Assembly: GCA_024642215.1 (NCBI GenBank)
Contig: JAHEBO010000011.1
Location: 5,616-69,615, forward strand
DNA: 64,000 nt
Reading direction: 5' to 3'
Origin: Limnohabitans sp.
GTDB lineage: Bacteria > Pseudomonadota > Gammaproteobacteria > Burkholderiales > Burkholderiaceae_C
The translations under genes and the position numbers were made by a program. Below are positions 29,765 through 38,824 of this stretch, in pieces. The notes below the pieces were generated by a model. That model worked only from the letters and a program-made list of their open reading frames with translations. It was not told the DNA's origin and ran no database searches. The stretch's first letter is position 1. Each line of letters begins with the position of its first letter.

Positions 29765-30337
29765 TTGGCACTTCCACCCCCCTCCCCCCGAAAACTGTCA
29801 CATACGCGAACCGTGGTCTATTCAGGCTTTGAACGCGAGGATGGCATGTGGGACATTGAAGCCGCACTCACCGACGTCAAAACCTACAACTTCATCATTC
29901 CGAGCCAAGGCCCACGTGAAGCAGGTCAACCCATTCACGGCTTGAACATTCGCCTGACCGTTGACGACCATTTCAAAATTCACGATGTGCTCACAGACAT
30001 GGCACACATTCCGCACCCAGAATGCCAAAAGGCACCCGAGGGCATGCACAAACTGATCGGTTGCACCCTAGGTTCTGGGTGGCGCAAAACCATTGACGCG
30101 CACATTGGCGGCGTTGCGGGTTGCACCCATTTGCGAGAAATGCTGTTCAACATGGCCACCGCGGCCTACCAAACCATTCCCTCAGCGCGTCAATTCAGGG
30201 CGCAACAAGCGGGTCTGCCAGAGCACGTTCCCACCACCCCACCCCCGCACGTGGGCAAGTGCATGTCATGGGCCTTTGACGGGCCGGTGGTGCAGCGCTA
30301 CTACCCCATGTTCTTCAAAAAACCTGAAGTTCCCTGA
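29765..30337 (+). CDS. DUF2889 domain-containing protein
   Basis: YSGFEREDGMWDIEAALTD...GCTHLREML; TTG start at 29765 preceded by AAGAGG proposed instead of ORF-track start 29738. Confidence 0.7.
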   Translation: MALPPPSPRKLSHTRTVVYSGFEREDGMWDIEAALTDVKTYNFIIPSQGPREAGQPIHGLNIRLTVDDHFKIHDVLTDMAHIPHPECQKAPEGMHKLIGCTLGSGWRKTIDAHIGGVAGCTHLREMLFNMATAAYQTIPSARQFRAQQAGLPEHVPTTPPPHVGKCMSWAFDGPVVQRYYPMFFKKPEVP

Positions 30338-30480
30338 AACACATCAGCGTCGGCGCCTTTCAATCTGAATGGCACGGACGCGCCAGTCCCTGCGATAATC
30401 GAGGGCTAAACCGCTCGCCGCAATGGCGCGCACTTTCCATCAGCCCCTGGATATAAACCAGTTACCGCTTGGAGTCTCTT

Positions 30481-31818
30481 GTGAGCAAAAAAGTATTTAT
30501 CAAAACCTTCGGTTGCCAAATGAACGAGTACGACTCGGACAAAATGGCCGACGTCATGAAGGCCGCCGAAGGCTACGAGCCCACCCAAGACGTCGAAGAA
30601 GCCGACCTCATTTTGTTCAACACTTGCTCGGTGCGTGAACGTGCGCAAGAAAAAGTCTTCAGCGATTTAGGCCGTGTGAAGCACCTCAAAGAACGCGGCG
30701 TGCTCATTGGCGTGGGCGGCTGTGTGGCCAGCCAAGAAGGCGCCGACATCATCAAACGCGCGCCCTATGTGGACGTGGTGTTTGGCCCGCAAACCTTGCA
30801 CCGCCTGCCCGAACTCCTGGCGGCTCGCAGCGCCAAAAAACGCCCGCAAGTGGACATCACCTTTCCTGAAATTGAAAAGTTTGATCACTTGCCACCCGCC
30901 AAGATGGACGGCCCCACCGCATTCGTCTCCATCATGGAAGGTTGCAGCAAATATTGCAGCTACTGCGTGGTGCCTTACACCCGCGGTGAAGAAGTCAGTC
31001 GTCCCTTTGAAGACGTGTTGGTGGAGGTGGCTGGTTTGGCCGAACAAGGCGTGCGCGAAATTACCTTGCTAGGTCAAAACGTCAATGCCTATCGCGGCAA
31101 GATGGGCGACACCGCTGAGATTGCCGACTTTGCGCTATTGATTGAATACGTGGCCGACATTCCTGGCATTGAGCGCATTCGCTACACCACCAGCCACCCC
31201 AACGAATTTACACAGCGCCTGATCGATGCGTACGACAAGGTGCCTAAGTTGGTCAGTCATTTGCATCTGCCTGTGCAGCACGGTTCCGACAGAATTTTGA
31301 TGGCCATGAAACGCGGCTATACCGCGATGGAATACAAAAGCACCATCCGCAAACTGCGCGCCATTCGCCCCGACATGGCCATGAGCAGCGACTTCATTGT
31401 GGGCTTCCCAGGCGAGACCGACGAAGACTTCAACAAAATGATGAAGCTGATTGACGATGTGGGCTACGACACCAGTTTCAGCTTCATCTTCAGCCCCCGC
31501 CCTGGCACCCCCGCAGCCAACTTGCAAGACGACACACCTCACGATGTGAAGCTCAAGCGTTTGCACCACTTGCAAGCCACCATTGAAGCCAACGTCAAAC
31601 GCATCGGCGATAGCCGTCTCAATACGGTGCAACGCATTTTGGTGGAACGCCCAGCGCGCAAAGACGCGACCGAAATGGCCGGTCGCACCGAATGCAACCG
31701 CGTGGTCAACTTCCCCGCCGGCCCCAATGGCATGCGCTTGGTGGGCCAAATGGTGGATGTGCGCATCAACACCGCGCTGTCACACTCTTTGCGCGGCGAC
31801 TTGGTGTTGCCTGAATAA
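30481..31818 (+). CDS. miaB: tRNA-2-methylthio-N6-dimethylallyladenosine synthase
   Basis: [16 protein letters not shown]; radical SAM motif [21 protein letters not shown]-like C-terminus; GTG start with GGAG upstream. Confidence 0.95.
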   Translation: MSKKVFIKTFGCQMNEYDSDKMADVMKAAEGYEPTQDVEEADLILFNTCSVRERAQEKVFSDLGRVKHLKERGVLIGVGGCVASQEGADIIKRAPYVDVVFGPQTLHRLPELLAARSAKKRPQVDITFPEIEKFDHLPPAKMDGPTAFVSIMEGCSKYCSYCVVPYTRGEEVSRPFEDVLVEVAGLAEQGVREITLLGQNVNAYRGKMGDTAEIADFALLIEYVADIPGIERIRYTTSHPNEFTQRLIDAYDKVPKLVSHLHLPVQHGSDRILMAMKRGYTAMEYKSTIRKLRAIRPDMAMSSDFIVGFPGETDEDFNKMMKLIDDVGYDTSFSFIFSPRPGTPAANLQDDTPHDVKLKRLHHLQATIEANVKRIGDSRLNTVQRILVERPARKDATEMAGRTECNRVVNFPAGPNGMRLVGQMVDVRINTALSHSLRGDLVLPE

Positions 31819-31821
31819 AGC

Positions 31822-32265
31822 CTAGGCTTTTTTATTCGAAATATGGCGACGAAAGTCGCCATTTTCTATTCTGGGCCGTCCCTCTAAGGACCCGTTGTAC
31901 ACATAGACTTGCGCGCGCACTGCTTGGGGCGTTTCTGTTCCAAGCCAAGTCACATTGGCCTTGACTCGCAAGTACATCGAGTTCTCAATCGAGGCAGGAT
32001 CAACTTCCTCCAGATCGTCCAATCGCTGCCACTGAGACGCTTCGATTTGGTACAACTCACCAAGCACAGCGCCCAAAGGTGCAGCCCTTTCAACCGCCAC
32101 ACGCATGGCAGGATATTCACCCAAATCAAACAACGCACCTTGCATCGTGGCGGGTCCAAGACATGTAGCACCTTGCATGTGATGATGATTGCTAAGGCCA
32201 GACAACAAAGTGCCGTACACAAACAGCAATTCATTTTCGTCAAAGGACGGCTTGCGCAAAATCAT
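31822..32265 (-). CDS. Gamma-glutamylcyclotransferase (AIG2-like) family protein
   Basis: LLFVYGTLLSGLSNHHHMQGATCLG; GELYQIEASQWQRLDDLEEVDP. Confidence 0.85.
   Translation of the reverse strand: MILRKPSFDENELLFVYGTLLSGLSNHHHMQGATCLGPATMQGALFDLGEYPAMRVAVERAAPLGAVLGELYQIEASQWQRLDDLEEVDPASIENSMYLRVKANVTWLGTETPQAVRAQVYVYNGSLEGRPRIENGDFRRHISNKKA
31843..31866 (+). terminator. Probable miaB terminator hairpin
   Basis: ATGGCGAC-gaaa-GTCGCCAT-TTTCT downstream of miaB, overlapping the 3' end of the convergent gene. Confidence 0.5.
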
Positions 32266-32299
32266 GTTCTTCCTTGGTTTTTTGCGTTAAAGTGAATTC

Positions 32300-33664
32300 A
32301 TGAGAGCAGAACAAAACGAGCGCTTCACGCGCATAGGTCAAGGCACACCCTGCGGCGAAATGCTACGCCATTACTGGCACCCTGTGGCTTTGTTAGACGA
32401 ATTTGACCCCCAACTCGATCCTCGCATGGCCATCCGACCCGTCAAAGCCGTGCGTTTGTTGGGCCAAGACTTGGTCTTGTTCAAAAATGCGCAAGGCCAG
32501 TTTGGTTTGCTCGACCGCGACTGCCCGCACCGCGGTGCCGACCTGGCCTACGGCCGCAACGAAGGTGATGGCCTGCGGTGCCCCTTTCATGGCTGGAAGT
32601 TTGACGTCACAGGACAGTGCTTAGAAACGCCCGCAGAGCCAAAAGGCAGCGTCTTGTGCACTCGCATCAAACAACGCAATTACCCCGTACAAGAACGCAG
32701 CGGTATTTTGTTTGCGTGGATGGGGCCCGAAGGCAGCACGCCACCGCCCCTGCCCGCCATCGACTGTTTTCAAGCGCCGGGCACCCACACCTTTGCGTTC
32801 AAAGGTTTGTGGCAATGCAATTGGCTTCAGGCATTTGAGGTGGGCATCGACCCTGCACATGCTTCCTTCTTGCACCGCTTTTTCAACGATGCATCGCTAG
32901 AAGATACTTATGGCAAACAGTTTCGCGGCGCCAGCGCTGGCGAAATCGATGGCGAAAAATGGCCCATGACCCGTGTCATGCGCGAGTTTGACCAGCCCGA
33001 CATTTCCTCCAGCGAAAAACCTTACGGCCTGCAACTCACCACGTTGCGTCCGCTCAACGACAAGCTGACGCACGTGCGGATCACCAATGCATTGTTCCCC
33101 AACACCTTTGTGATTCCCTTGTCAGAAACCATGACCATCACGCAAATGCATGTGCCCGTGGACGACACCCATACCTATTGGTATGCGGTGTTCACCAGTT
33201 TTGCCGACCCGGTCAACAAAGAAGCCATGCGCAACCAACGCCTCGAAGCCGTCAGTTTGCCCAATTACATTCCCAAATCAGGCCGTCACAACGACTGGGG
33301 CTTCAACCCCGAAGAACAAATGAAGCGTACTTTTTTAGGCATGGGCGAAGACGACATCAACGTGCACGACCAATGGGCCTGCGAAAGCATGGGCGCCATT
33401 CAAAACCGCACCCGTGAGCACTTGGGTACTTCTGACAAAGTGATCATTGCCAATCGCCGCATTTTGGCCAAAGCCATTGACGATGTGGCTGCAGGCGCAC
33501 TGCCTCCCGGATTTGCCAAGCCAGAAGTGGCCACAACTCGCTTTGGCCCAGACACTGTCGATGGCATCGCGCCTGCCCAAGATTGGCAAACCTGGTCCCA
33601 GCAAACCATGCAAGCCAAACGCGAGGGTGCGCCTTGGGCTGCCGCCACGCCCAAAACACCGTGA
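32300..33664 (+). CDS. Aromatic ring-hydroxylating oxygenase alpha subunit, Rieske [2Fe-2S]
   Basis: Rieske motif DCPHRGADLAYGRNEGDGLRCPFHGWKFD; catalytic-domain VGIDPAHASFLHRFF. Confidence 0.92.
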   Translation: MRAEQNERFTRIGQGTPCGEMLRHYWHPVALLDEFDPQLDPRMAIRPVKAVRLLGQDLVLFKNAQGQFGLLDRDCPHRGADLAYGRNEGDGLRCPFHGWKFDVTGQCLETPAEPKGSVLCTRIKQRNYPVQERSGILFAWMGPEGSTPPPLPAIDCFQAPGTHTFAFKGLWQCNWLQAFEVGIDPAHASFLHRFFNDASLEDTYGKQFRGASAGEIDGEKWPMTRVMREFDQPDISSSEKPYGLQLTTLRPLNDKLTHVRITNALFPNTFVIPLSETMTITQMHVPVDDTHTYWYAVFTSFADPVNKEAMRNQRLEAVSLPNYIPKSGRHNDWGFNPEEQMKRTFLGMGEDDINVHDQWACESMGAIQNRTREHLGTSDKVIIANRRILAKAIDDVAAGALPPGFAKPEVATTRFGPDTVDGIAPAQDWQTWSQQTMQAKREGAPWAAATPKTP

Positions 33665-33674
33665 GTTCACCAAC

Positions 33675-35189
33675 ATGAGCGCCACAGCCGTTAGCACTTT
33701 TGCCGCAAAGTGCGGCATCCACACGCCAGCCCGGCAAGCCGAAGTACTTCGCGTGCTGGCTTTGGCGCAAGCCTCTGGCCTTGAATGGATCCGTCTGGTG
33801 TGGTGCGATGTGCACGGCAGTTTGCGCGGCAAAACTTGGGTCACGTCCGAGTTGGCCAATGCGTTTGCCGAAGGCATGGGCATGGTCAGCACCCTGATGC
33901 TCAAGGACACCTCCGATCGCACGGTGTACAAAGTGTTTGAGGCCGATGTCAAAACCGATTTACCGGGTTTTGAAGGTGCCAGCAATGTGATGCTGTTACC
34001 CGATCCAAGCACATTCAAAATTCTACCGTGGGCTGAAAAAACGGGTTGGTTGCTTTGCCAACCCTGGTTTCCCAACGGACAAGCGGTACCCTACGATTCG
34101 CGACGAATCTTGCAAGCAGCGTTAGCCAAACTGGCTGCCAAAGGCTGGGGCATGCGCACTGGTTTGGAAGTTGAGTTTCACATTTACAAACTCAAAGATG
34201 CAGAACATGGCGACGATGCCAATCCTGCCCTCGCTTCATGGCCAGGGCCTGCGCCAGAGGTCAGCATGATTCACCCGGGCTACAACTTGCTCAACGAGTT
34301 GTGGTTTGACCGCGCAGAACCTGCACTTCGCATCGTCAAACAAACCGCCCAAGATTTAGGTTTGCCATTGCTGTCCCTTGAAATTGAACTAGGCCCCAGC
34401 CAAGTTGAAGCGGTGTTCAAAGCCACCGACGCCATGACAGCGGCCGACAACATGGTGCTCTTTAGAAGTGCCATCAAACAAGCCCTGCGACGTGCCGGTT
34501 ATCACGCCACCTTCATGTGCAGGCCCCCGTTTGAGAACATCATGAGCAGCGGCTGGCATTTGCATCAGTCGCTTTATGACTTGCAAACCGGTCAAAACAT
34601 TTTTGCACGCACATCCGTCCAAGAGATTCAAGAGGCGCAAGCGCTTCCAACAGACGATGCGCGCTACACGCTGGCCAACCTTGGCGCACATTATTTGGCA
34701 GGATTGTTAGCACATGGCCAAGGCATGACCGCCTTGTGCACCACCACCGTCAATGGCTTTGGCCGTTTCAAACCTAACGCGTTGGCACCGCAAAGTATTT
34801 TGTGGGGCCGCGACAACCGCGGCGCCATGTTGCGTGTGGTGGGCGGTCCGGGTGATGCTGCCACGCGCATTGAAAACAGACTGGGCGAGCCTGCGGCCAA
34901 TCCTTATTTGTACATGGCGTCGCAAATTTTGGCGGGACTCGATGGCATTGAGAACGCGCTGCAAGCACCTGCGGCCACCGATGCACCCTACGCAGAAAGT
35001 GCCGCACGCTTGCCACTGACCCTGGGTGACGCCATGGATCACTTGGAACAAGACATGGTGATGAAGGCAGGTTTGGGGGCCGACTTTGTGCGCTATTACC
35101 AGCGCATCAAACAGTCCGAGCAAACGCGCTTCAATGAGGCAGAAGACAAAGTGGAATTTCAGCGGCGCGAGTACTTCAGCCGCATCTAA
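33675..35189 (+). CDS. Glutamine synthetase-family protein (gamma-glutamyl amine ligase-like)
   Basis: WIRLVWCDVHGSLRGKTWV...GLEVEFHIYKL...RPPFENIMSSGWHLHQSL; ORF-track 5' extension lies inside the Rieske gene. Confidence 0.88.
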   Translation: MSATAVSTFAAKCGIHTPARQAEVLRVLALAQASGLEWIRLVWCDVHGSLRGKTWVTSELANAFAEGMGMVSTLMLKDTSDRTVYKVFEADVKTDLPGFEGASNVMLLPDPSTFKILPWAEKTGWLLCQPWFPNGQAVPYDSRRILQAALAKLAAKGWGMRTGLEVEFHIYKLKDAEHGDDANPALASWPGPAPEVSMIHPGYNLLNELWFDRAEPALRIVKQTAQDLGLPLLSLEIELGPSQVEAVFKATDAMTAADNMVLFRSAIKQALRRAGYHATFMCRPPFENIMSSGWHLHQSLYDLQTGQNIFARTSVQEIQEAQALPTDDARYTLANLGAHYLAGLLAHGQGMTALCTTTVNGFGRFKPNALAPQSILWGRDNRGAMLRVVGGPGDAATRIENRLGEPAANPYLYMASQILAGLDGIENALQAPAATDAPYAESAARLPLTLGDAMDHLEQDMVMKAGLGADFVRYYQRIKQSEQTRFNEAEDKVEFQRREYFSRI

Positions 35190-35238
35190 TCACACCGGCA
35201 TCGAAAGTTTGGCAGACGGACAGCGCTGGGCTTGATCC

Positions 35239-36636
35239 TTAGCGTTTCATGCCGGGGAAACCGCCCCCGCCCATGCCGCCAAAACCACCCATGCCCTTCA
35301 TGGCGCCCAAACGCTTCATCATTTTCATCATGCCGCCGCCCGACATTTTTTTCATCATGTCTTGCATTTGCTCAAACTCTTTGAGCAAGCGGTTCACATC
35401 CTGCACTTGAACCCCTGCGCCCATGGCAATGCGGCGCTTGCGCGTGGCCTTGATCAGTTCTGGTTTGGTACGTTCACGCGGCGTCATGCTGTGGATGATG
35501 CCTTGCTTGCGCGCAATGTCTTTTTCGGCTTTGCCTAAATCCATGCTGCCCGCTTTGGCGGCCAACTGCGTGGGCAATTTGTCCATCAAACTGGACAAGC
35601 CACCCATTTGTTTCATTTGCTGAATTTGCGCCAAAAAGTCATTCAAGTCAAAACCACTACCGCTCTTGACTTTGGCCGCCAGCTTTTGAGCAGCTTCCAT
35701 GTCGACGCCTGCCGTGACTTGCTCCACCAAGGCCAAGATGTCACCCATGCCCAAAATGCGTCCTGCATGCCGCTCGGCATCAAATACTTCCAGGCCATCG
35801 ATTTTTTCGCTGGTACCTGCAAACTTGATGGGCGCACCCGTAATTTGGCGCACGGACAAGGCCGCACCGCCGCGAGAGTCACCATCCATCTTGGTGAGCA
35901 CAATGCCGGTCAGGGGCAAGGCATCTTTGAAGGCCTTGGCCGTGTTGGCGGCATCCTGACCCTGCATGGCATCGACCACAAACAAGGTTTCAACGGGGTT
36001 CAGTTCGGCGTGCAAGGCCTTAATTTCAGCCATGAGCGCATCGTCAATGGCCAAGCGACCTGCTGTGTCAACCAGCAGCACATCAAAGAAATGTTTGCGC
36101 GCGTAATCGATGGCCGCACGGGCAATGTCCAAAGGCTTTTGATCGGGCGAACTGGGAAACCACTCAGCACCGGCTTGGGCCGTGACAGTTTTCAATTGCT
36201 CGATGGCCGCAGGACGGTAGACGTCGCCCGACACCGTCAGCACTTTTTTCTTGCGCTTCTCAATCAGGTGCTTGGCCAATTTGGCCGTGGTGGTGGTTTT
36301 ACCCGCACCTTGCAAACCCGCCATCAGAATAACCGCAGGGGGTTGCGCGGCCAGGTTGATGTCGGCCACGCCTTCGCCCATGGTGGCTGCCAACTCACGG
36401 TTCACAATGGCCACCAAAGCTTGGCCAGGCTTCAGAGAACCCAGCACCTCTTGCCCAAGGGCTTTTTCTTTCACTCGGGCAATGAAGTCTCGCACCACTG
36501 GCAAGGCCACATCAGCCTCCAACAAAGCCATGCGAACTTCGCGCAACATGTCCGTCACGTTGGACTCGGTAATGCGCGCTTGTCCGCTGATTTGCTTAAC
36601 GAGGAGCGAGAGTTTGTCGGTGAGAGCGGAAGCCAT
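35239..36636 (-). CDS. ffh: Signal recognition particle protein
   Basis: GLQGAGKTTTTAKLAKHL; VDTAGRLAID; Met-rich M domain MMKKMSGGGMMKMMKRLGAMKGMGGFGGMGGGG. Confidence 0.97.
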   Translation of the reverse strand: MASALTDKLSLLVKQISGQARITESNVTDMLREVRMALLEADVALPVVRDFIARVKEKALGQEVLGSLKPGQALVAIVNRELAATMGEGVADINLAAQPPAVILMAGLQGAGKTTTTAKLAKHLIEKRKKKVLTVSGDVYRPAAIEQLKTVTAQAGAEWFPSSPDQKPLDIARAAIDYARKHFFDVLLVDTAGRLAIDDALMAEIKALHAELNPVETLFVVDAMQGQDAANTAKAFKDALPLTGIVLTKMDGDSRGGAALSVRQITGAPIKFAGTSEKIDGLEVFDAERHAGRILGMGDILALVEQVTAGVDMEAAQKLAAKVKSGSGFDLNDFLAQIQQMKQMGGLSSLMDKLPTQLAAKAGSMDLGKAEKDIARKQGIIHSMTPRERTKPELIKATRKRRIAMGAGVQVQDVNRLLKEFEQMQDMMKKMSGGGMMKMMKRLGAMKGMGGFGGMGGGGFPGMKR

Positions 36637-36714
36637 AGGGAAAATTTCTCATAAACCGTTAGGTTTTAAGTGCTTTGCCAGATTGCAAGGGCTCAAAACG
36701 CTAAACTAGGAAGC

Positions 36715-37521
36715 ATGATTTTAGCCAGTCCATCCGAATTGGCGATGTGGTTGACGCTTTTAACTGCCATCGCCTATGCCATTCCTGCCATCACGGCAGA
36801 TCGAATGGGCCCCAGCTTGGCGCGTCGTTACCTCTGGCTTGCGTGGCTGATGCATGGCGCCACCATTGGCATTGGCCTTTTGGGTGAAACACCTCGCTTT
36901 GGCTTTGCACCTGCTTTGTCCGTCACTGTTTGGTGGGTGTTAACGGCCTACGCCGTCGAAAGCCAGTACTTCCCGCAACTGAAAGCACGTTGGGCCATGG
37001 CGGCCTTGGGCAGCGCCGCTGTTGCAGTCGCTTGGGTCTTTCCAGGACAAGCACTCCAAGTGACGGCCTCTATTTGGCTGCCGCTGCACTGGGCTTTTGG
37101 CATTGCCTCGTACGGCATGTTTGCGGCAGCTGTCATCCACGCAGCCCTTATGACCAGTGCCGAAATCCAAATCAGGCAAGGCAACGAAAATCAAAGCGGC
37201 TTGCCCTTGCTCACCCTAGAACGACTCATGTTTCGCTTTGTGTTGCTGGGTTTTGTGCTGCTGACACTCACCCTCATTGCAGGTTTTGTGTTTGGCGAAC
37301 AACTCTACGGCGCCGCAGGTGCGCATTGGAAATGGGATCACAAAACAGTGTTCTCCATCCTGTCATGGCTCACATTTGGCGCTTTGCTCCTTGGTCGACG
37401 CCAATTTGGCTGGCGCGGCCGCCGTGCCGTTCGCGTTCTTTATTCTGGCGCAGCGCTGCTTCTTTTGGCCTACGCGGGCTCACGTTTTGTGCTTGAAGTC
37501 GTTTTGGGACGCAGTCTTTGA
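36715..37521 (+). CDS. Cytochrome c assembly (CcsA/YpjD-like) membrane protein
   Basis: Multi-TM; GAHWKWDHKTVFSILSWLTFGALLLGR; location next to ffh. Confidence 0.8.
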   Translation: MILASPSELAMWLTLLTAIAYAIPAITADRMGPSLARRYLWLAWLMHGATIGIGLLGETPRFGFAPALSVTVWWVLTAYAVESQYFPQLKARWAMAALGSAAVAVAWVFPGQALQVTASIWLPLHWAFGIASYGMFAAAVIHAALMTSAEIQIRQGNENQSGLPLLTLERLMFRFVLLGFVLLTLTLIAGFVFGEQLYGAAGAHWKWDHKTVFSILSWLTFGALLLGRRQFGWRGRRAVRVLYSGAALLLLAYAGSRFVLEVVLGRSL

Positions 37522-37778
37522 AAATTCTGCTTTTTTTACTGACGGTTTTGTTTGCTGTTTGGCTGTGGCGAAGAAACCGCCTGAATGCTTTGAACGAACG
37601 CCAGTCCAAATCTTCCGAGACTGCCAAGCCCAATCACGCAAGCCCCTTAGAGCCCAGCCCCATGCAAGCCTGTCTTCACTGCGGTGTGCACATGCCTGCC
37701 ACCGACATGGTGCAAGGCAAGCGAGGCCTTTACTGTTCGCAGGCGCATCGCCAAGTCGCCGCCGACACGGCCCTTTAA
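37518..37778 (+). CDS. Small membrane-anchored Cys-rich (PP0621-like) protein
   Basis: N-terminal TM then CLHCGVHMPATDMVQGKRGLYCSQAHRQ; 4-bp overlap upstream. Confidence 0.75.
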   Translation: MKILLFLLTVLFAVWLWRRNRLNALNERQSKSSETAKPNHASPLEPSPMQACLHCGVHMPATDMVQGKRGLYCSQAHRQVAADTAL

Positions 37779-37792
37779 AACGCAGCTTTCAC

Positions 37793-38380
37793 ATGTTGCA
37801 GCCACACACCATGCGCTTCGATCTTTGGGAAAAAGGCTGGTTGCAAGCCGCAGAAAAATGCGAATCGCCCAACTTTGGCGCTCGTCCGCCCAAAGCCACC
37901 ATCGATTTGATTGTGGTGCACGCCATCAGTTTGCCACCAGGCCAGTTCGGTACGCATGCGGTGCAACAACTGTTCACCAATCAACTCGACTGGGATGCAC
38001 ACCCTTACTTCCAAAGCATTCGCGGCCTCGAAGTATCCGCCCATTTTTTCATTGAACGAAGTGGCAAAGTGTGGCAGTTTGTCAGCTGTGACCAGCGTGC
38101 CTGGCACGCTGGCGCTTCCAGTTACCGTGGCCGCAGCAATTGCAACGACGACTCCATCGGCATTGAATTGGAAGGCCTAGAAGGTGAAACTTTTGAAGCC
38201 GCGCAGTACGACAGTTTGACAAAACTCAGCCAGTCGCTCAAACAACAATACCCCATTGTGTATATAGCCGGTCACGAGCACATTGCACCGGGACGCAAAA
38301 AAGATCCTGGTCCAGGATTTGATTGGGCGCTGTTGCAAAAAAATGTCGCATGGCCGCCTCAGTACTTTCCCGAATTTTGA
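37793..38380 (+). CDS. ampD: 1,6-anhydro-N-acetylmuramyl-L-alanine amidase
   Basis: IDLIVVHAISLPPGQFG; VSAHFFIERSGKVWQFVSCDQRAWHAGASSYRGRSNCNDDSIGIELEG; HEHIAPGRKKDPGPGFDW. Confidence 0.94.
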   Translation: MLQPHTMRFDLWEKGWLQAAEKCESPNFGARPPKATIDLIVVHAISLPPGQFGTHAVQQLFTNQLDWDAHPYFQSIRGLEVSAHFFIERSGKVWQFVSCDQRAWHAGASSYRGRSNCNDDSIGIELEGLEGETFEAAQYDSLTKLSQSLKQQYPIVYIAGHEHIAPGRKKDPGPGFDWALLQKNVAWPPQYFPEF

Positions 38381-38397
38381 AAATATTTTCAAAATTC
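38372..38397. repeat. 26-bp perfect palindrome overlapping the ampD stop codon
   Basis: GAATTTTGAAAATATTTTCAAAATTC is its own reverse complement; partial copy AAAAATATTTTCA at about 38400-38411. Confidence 0.85.
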
Positions 38398-38411
38398 TAA
38401 AAATATTTTCA

Positions 38412-38434
38412 GGGCCATTGAGGCTCTTTTTTTT
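38412..38434 (+). terminator. Probable ampD rho-independent terminator
   Basis: GGGCC-attga-GGCTC followed by an 8-T tract. Confidence 0.55.
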
Positions 38435-38674
38435 GCACCATCCACGCGCATCCATGGCCCTCCATACAGTTGTGACTTGTGCTGATGCATGGATTTGCAA
38501 GGCTTTGCGAAAGCAAATGCAAGCCAACGCGCGCCAGCACTCATTCGTGCCGCCAACCTACTGATTTGATGCGCATTCCAGGGCAAGGTTTTTGCGCCCC
38601 AAATTTGCGCTTTTTTGACACTTCAAGCAGCCCGGACTTTGTCAAGATCTTTTTCGACTCACAAAGTGCCCTGT

Positions 38675-38722
38675 ACACTACCCCTAGTGGCTTGAATTCA
38701 CCTCAGACCCCAGATATAGTGT
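38675..38722 (+). promoter_or_regulatory. nrdA promoter with tandem NrdR-like boxes
   Basis: Box 1 ACACTACCCCTAGTGG (38675-38690) and box 2 ACCCCAGATATAGTGT (38707-38722), 32 bp apart; TTGAAT-17-TATAGT promoter at 38692-38720. Confidence 0.75.
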
Positions 38723-38824
38723 CCCAACGCCAAAGACACGGTCCGGTGAAAAACAAGAAAACACCCCACTTTGACGACCCCGTTTGACTGTAGAACCCAG
38801 CTTCGTTGCAAGGCTGCAGCCAAC

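Noticed and set aside
33447-33674. Upstream extension of the GS-like ORF into the Rieske gene
   Set aside because: The extension overlaps the end of a well-supported gene; the ATG at 33675 gives a family-like N-terminus.
35608-36654. 348-aa plus-strand ORF opposite ffh
   Set aside because: Antisense mirror of the strongly conserved ffh gene.
37277-37792. Upstream extension of the ampD ORF
   Set aside because: Overlaps two other supported genes; MLQPHTMRFDLWEKGW at 37793 is a sensible AmpD start.
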